DNA from: Rhodospirillales bacterium URHD0017 | GTDB taxonomy: Bacteria; Pseudomonadota; Alphaproteobacteria; Reyranellales; Reyranellaceae | Reading direction: 5' to 3' | Assembly: GCA_900110395.1 (NCBI GenBank) | Contig: FODP01000017.1 | Location: forward strand, 1 to 64,000 | DNA length: 64,000 bases | Part shown: positions 61,606 through 64,000 of the stretch, one piece after another | Layout: every line of letters begins with the position of its first letter | Position numbering within the stretch: the stretch's first letter is position 1 | Notes under the pieces: generated by a model | Told to the model about the DNA's origin: nothing | Databases searched by the model: none | The model's input: only the letters and a program-made list of their open reading frames with translations | Made by a program: the position numbers and the translations under genes

Positions 61606-63416
61606 TGGATGCCATTCCTGAGGGGGACCTGCTGCGTTTCATCGCCTGCGGCAGCGTCGACGATGGCAAGAGCACGCTGATCGGCCGGCTCCTCGTCGAT
61701 GCCGACGTCGTGCCGGACGATCGGCGCGCCGCCGCCCCCGATCTCGCCGGGCTGGTCGACGGCCTGCAGGCCGAACGCGAGCAGGGCATCACCATCGACG
61801 TCGGTTATCGCTATTTTTCGACGCCGCGGCGGCGCTTCATCGTCGCCGACACGCCGGGCCACGAGCAGTACACGCGCAACATGGCGACGGGCGCCTCGAC
61901 CGCCGACCTCGCGGTGATCCTGGTCGACGCGACCAAGGGCCTGCTGCCGCAGACCCTTCGGCACAGCGCCATCGTGGCGCTCATGGGCATCCGCCGTATC
62001 GTCCTCGCCGTCAACAAGATGGACCTGGTCGGCTACCGCAAAGACCGCTTCGCCGAGATCGTCGACGGCTACGCCACGATGGCCGGAGAGCTCGGGCTCA
62101 GGGACGTGACGGCCATTCCGGTCTCGGCGCTCCACGGCGACAACGTCATCCGGCCGAGTGCGGCGATGCCGTGGTACCGCGGCCCGACGCTGCTCGGCCA
62201 TCTCGAGACCGTCCCCGCCGCGCCGGCTGCGGACCAGCCGTTCCGGCTCGCCGTGCAGTGGATCAACCGCGACGAAGGCTTCCGCGGCTATGCCGGCACC
62301 GTGCTGGGCGGCAGCCTTTGTCCCGGCGACGAGGTCGTCGTCCTGCCGTCGGGCGCGCAGGCGCGCGTCGCCCGCATCGTCACCTACGAGGGCGATCTCG
62401 ACCGGGCGATGGCAGGCCAGGCCGTCACCTTGACGCTCGATCCCGAAGTCGATGTCGGCCGCGGCGACGTCATCGCTGCCGCCGGCGCGCCGCCGCACCT
62501 TTCAGACCAGTTCGCCGCGCACCTCGTGTGGCTCGGCGATGCGCCGATGCTGCCGGGCCGGCCCTATGTGCTGCGGCTCGGCACGGCAACGACGACGGCG
62601 ACGGTGAGCGAGCTGAAGCACCGGCTCGATATCGCCAGCGGAGCGCAGCGCCCCGCCAAGCAGCTCGAGCCGAACGACATCGGCCTCGCCAACCTGTCGC
62701 TCGACCGGGCGCTCGCCTTCGACACCTACGACGACAATCGCGAGACCGGCGGCTTCATCCTGATCGATCGGCTGAGCAACGCCACGGTCGGCGCCGGCAT
62801 GATCCGCTTCCCGCTGCGGCGCGCGGCCAACCTCGCCTGGCAGGACTTCACCGTCGACAAGAAGACGCGCGCGGCGATCAAGCGCCACCGCCCCGCCGTG
62901 CTGTGGTTCACCGGCCTGTCGGGCTCGGGCAAGTCGACCATCGCCGACGGCGTCGAAAAGCGGCTGACGTCGCTCGGCCACCACACCTATGTGCTGGACG
63001 GCGACAATGTCCGCCACGGCCTCAACCGCGACCTGGGCTTCACCGATGCCGACCGGGTCGAGAACATCCGGCGCGTGATCGAGACCGCCCGCCTGATGGC
63101 CGACGCCGGCCTGATCGTTCTGGTGTCGTTCATCTCGCCGTTCCGCGCCGAGCGGCGGCTGGCGCGCGAGCGCCTGGCGGACGATGCGTTCCTGGAGATC
63201 TTCGTCGACACGCCGATCGCCGAATGCGAGCGCCGTGATCCCAAAGGCCTCTATCACAAGGCGCGCGTCGGCGAACTCCGGAACTTCACCGGCATCGACT
63301 CGGCCTACGAGCCACCGGAAGGATCCGACCTGCACCTGCGCACGCTCGAGATGACGATCGACGGCGAAGTCGAGCGCGTCATCGAAGCGTTGCGGCAGCG
63401 CGGCGTTTTCGACTGA
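61605..63416 (+). CDS. cysNC: Bifunctional sulfate adenylyltransferase subunit 1/APS kinase
   Basis: A 603-residue fusion. CysN part: GSVDDGKSTLIGRLL, DTPGHEQYTRNMATGAST, NKMDLVGYRKDRF and EF-Tu-like domains. CysC part from about residue 420: VLWFTGLSGSGKSTIADGVE, VLDGDNVRHGLNRDLGF, FISPFRAERRLARE and DPKGLYHKA. It drives APS formation with GTP and then phosphorylates APS to PAPS. No cysH is nearby; together with the upstream sulfotransferase this favours sulfation over cysteine synthesis. Confidence 0.96.
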   Translation: MDAIPEGDLLRFIACGSVDDGKSTLIGRLLVDADVVPDDRRAAAPDLAGLVDGLQAEREQGITIDVGYRYFSTPRRRFIVADTPGHEQYTRNMATGASTADLAVILVDATKGLLPQTLRHSAIVALMGIRRIVLAVNKMDLVGYRKDRFAEIVDGYATMAGELGLRDVTAIPVSALHGDNVIRPSAAMPWYRGPTLLGHLETVPAAPAADQPFRLAVQWINRDEGFRGYAGTVLGGSLCPGDEVVVLPSGAQARVARIVTYEGDLDRAMAGQAVTLTLDPEVDVGRGDVIAAAGAPPHLSDQFAAHLVWLGDAPMLPGRPYVLRLGTATTTATVSELKHRLDIASGAQRPAKQLEPNDIGLANLSLDRALAFDTYDDNRETGGFILIDRLSNATVGAGMIRFPLRRAANLAWQDFTVDKKTRAAIKRHRPAVLWFTGLSGSGKSTIADGVEKRLTSLGHHTYVLDGDNVRHGLNRDLGFTDADRVENIRRVIETARLMADAGLIVLVSFISPFRAERRLARERLADDAFLEIFVDTPIAECERRDPKGLYHKARVGELRNFTGIDSAYEPPEGSDLHLRTLEMTIDGEVERVIEALRQRGVFD

Positions 63417-63420
63417 GCTT

Positions 63421-64000
63421 CTAACGCTCGCGCAGCGCCTGACGCGCCATCGCTTCGCGGCGCTTGGCGCGTTCGGCCGACACTTCCATCGCCTGGGCGA
63501 CGTCCTGTAGCTCGGTCAACATGCTGCTGGGCAGCGGCACGGCATGGCCGCTGGCAAAGGCAGCGGAGGCCATGCCGAGCTGCTGCACGGCCCGCGAGAT
63601 GCGGCCGGCGACCAGGGATCCGAGGAACAGGCTGAGCAGAGTGAGGGCCAGACCGACCGCCGCCATCGAGAGCGCGGTGCGGTACAGCGGTGCGTTGACG
63701 ACCGACGCAGGCACCGCGACCGCCGCCGTCCAGCCCGAGACGGCCGAGCGCTGGAAGGAGTTCTTCACGTCGACGCCGTCGCGCGACACGATATCGAACA
63801 GGCCGGTCGTCCGTTTGCCATGCACGACCTCGACCATGGCCTTCTGCGCGAAACCGCCGACATAGAGCTCGGGCCTGAGGGTCCGCGCCAGGATGATGCC
63901 CTGGCGGTCGACAATACCCGCCGTCCAGCCTTGGTGCAGGCCGGCCTCGGCGAACAGCGTCTGCAGGCGCTGCGGCATCATCCCGCCGCTCAGGACATAG
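63421..64000 (-). CDS. Sensor-type membrane protein, N-terminus outside the window
   Basis: At least 190 C-terminal residues are visible; the frame is open to the window edge. A Cache-like periplasmic part (WTAGIVDRQGIILARTLRPELYVGGFAQ, WTAAVAVPASVV) is followed by a membrane helix (MAAVGLALTLLSLFLGSLVAG) and a HAMP-like stretch (RISRAVQQLGMASAAFASGHAVPLPSSM) with a short coiled coil. It stops there (TAG 63421), without a kinase, PAS or GGDEF domain. It may be truncated or a stand-alone sensor. It ends four bases after cysNC (convergent). Confidence 0.75.
   Translation of the reverse strand, partial: YVLSGGMMPQRLQTLFAEAGLHQGWTAGIVDRQGIILARTLRPELYVGGFAQKAMVEVVHGKRTTGLFDIVSRDGVDVKNSFQRSAVSGWTAAVAVPASVVNAPLYRTALSMAAVGLALTLLSLFLGSLVAGRISRAVQQLGMASAAFASGHAVPLPSSMLTELQDVAQAMEVSAERAKRREAMARQALRER

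Overview
The window is high-GC (by eye roughly two thirds G+C), gene-dense, Gram-negative DNA. Outer-membrane barrel proteins, lipoproteins, Tat and Sec signals, Flp pilins, DUF992 and DUF805 proteins, a CysNC fusion and rhizobia-like palindromic repeats fit a free-living alphaproteobacterium. Reyranella or a relative is my guess, from gene content only. I see no rRNA, CRISPR array, transposase or integrase. One tRNA gene is present, and it is the selenocysteine tRNA.

Left part (1-24.6 kb): an outer-membrane protein cut by the window edge. Four small paralogous membrane proteins in a row with a MORN-repeat protein between them. DUF805, AI-2E-type and MliC-META proteins. A tandem universal stress protein and three Flp-pilin-type genes. 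An S24 repressor, a sarcosine-oxidase-like flavoenzyme and an IlvD/AraD-type dehydratase. A SLAM-like TPR/outer-membrane barrel protein is followed by two tandem FecR-domain proteins whose C-termini look like TbpB-type barrels. The first of these has a one-base frameshift. An fdhD-mobB operon and a divergent pair of 111-residue lipoproteins complete this part.

Middle (24.6-37.8 kb), a selenium region: tRNA-Sec, selB, a Sel1-repeat gene, selA, fdhE, then the cytochrome b, Fe-S and catalytic subunits of a formate dehydrogenase, all on the minus strand. The catalytic gene has an in-frame UGA at codon 198 followed by a textbook bacterial SECIS hairpin. Two genes further on, a SenB-type selenosugar synthase and a SenA-type selenoneine synthase are divergent with overlapping start codons. 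The window therefore holds machinery for selenoprotein synthesis and probably for the selenium small molecule selenoneine. selD, needed for both, is not here.

Right part (37.8-64 kb): mostly metabolic and envelope genes. They include a GDSL-like protein, a GlcG/HbpS protein, the 5-oxoprolinase genes pxpA and pxpBC, a methyltransferase, a frameshifted winged-helix/TPR regulator and an acyl-CoA carboxylase subunit. A pair of paralogous polytopic membrane proteins follows, then DUF2867, a DenD-type dehydrogenase, a Kef-type antiporter, a nuclease-fold protein, cardiolipin synthase, a class III aminotransferase and an AcuI-type reductase. The window ends with a sulfotransferase-cysD-cysNC operon, which makes and probably uses PAPS, and a sensor-like protein cut by the edge.

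Several families of palindromic repeats sit in intergenic gaps, most often between convergent genes.
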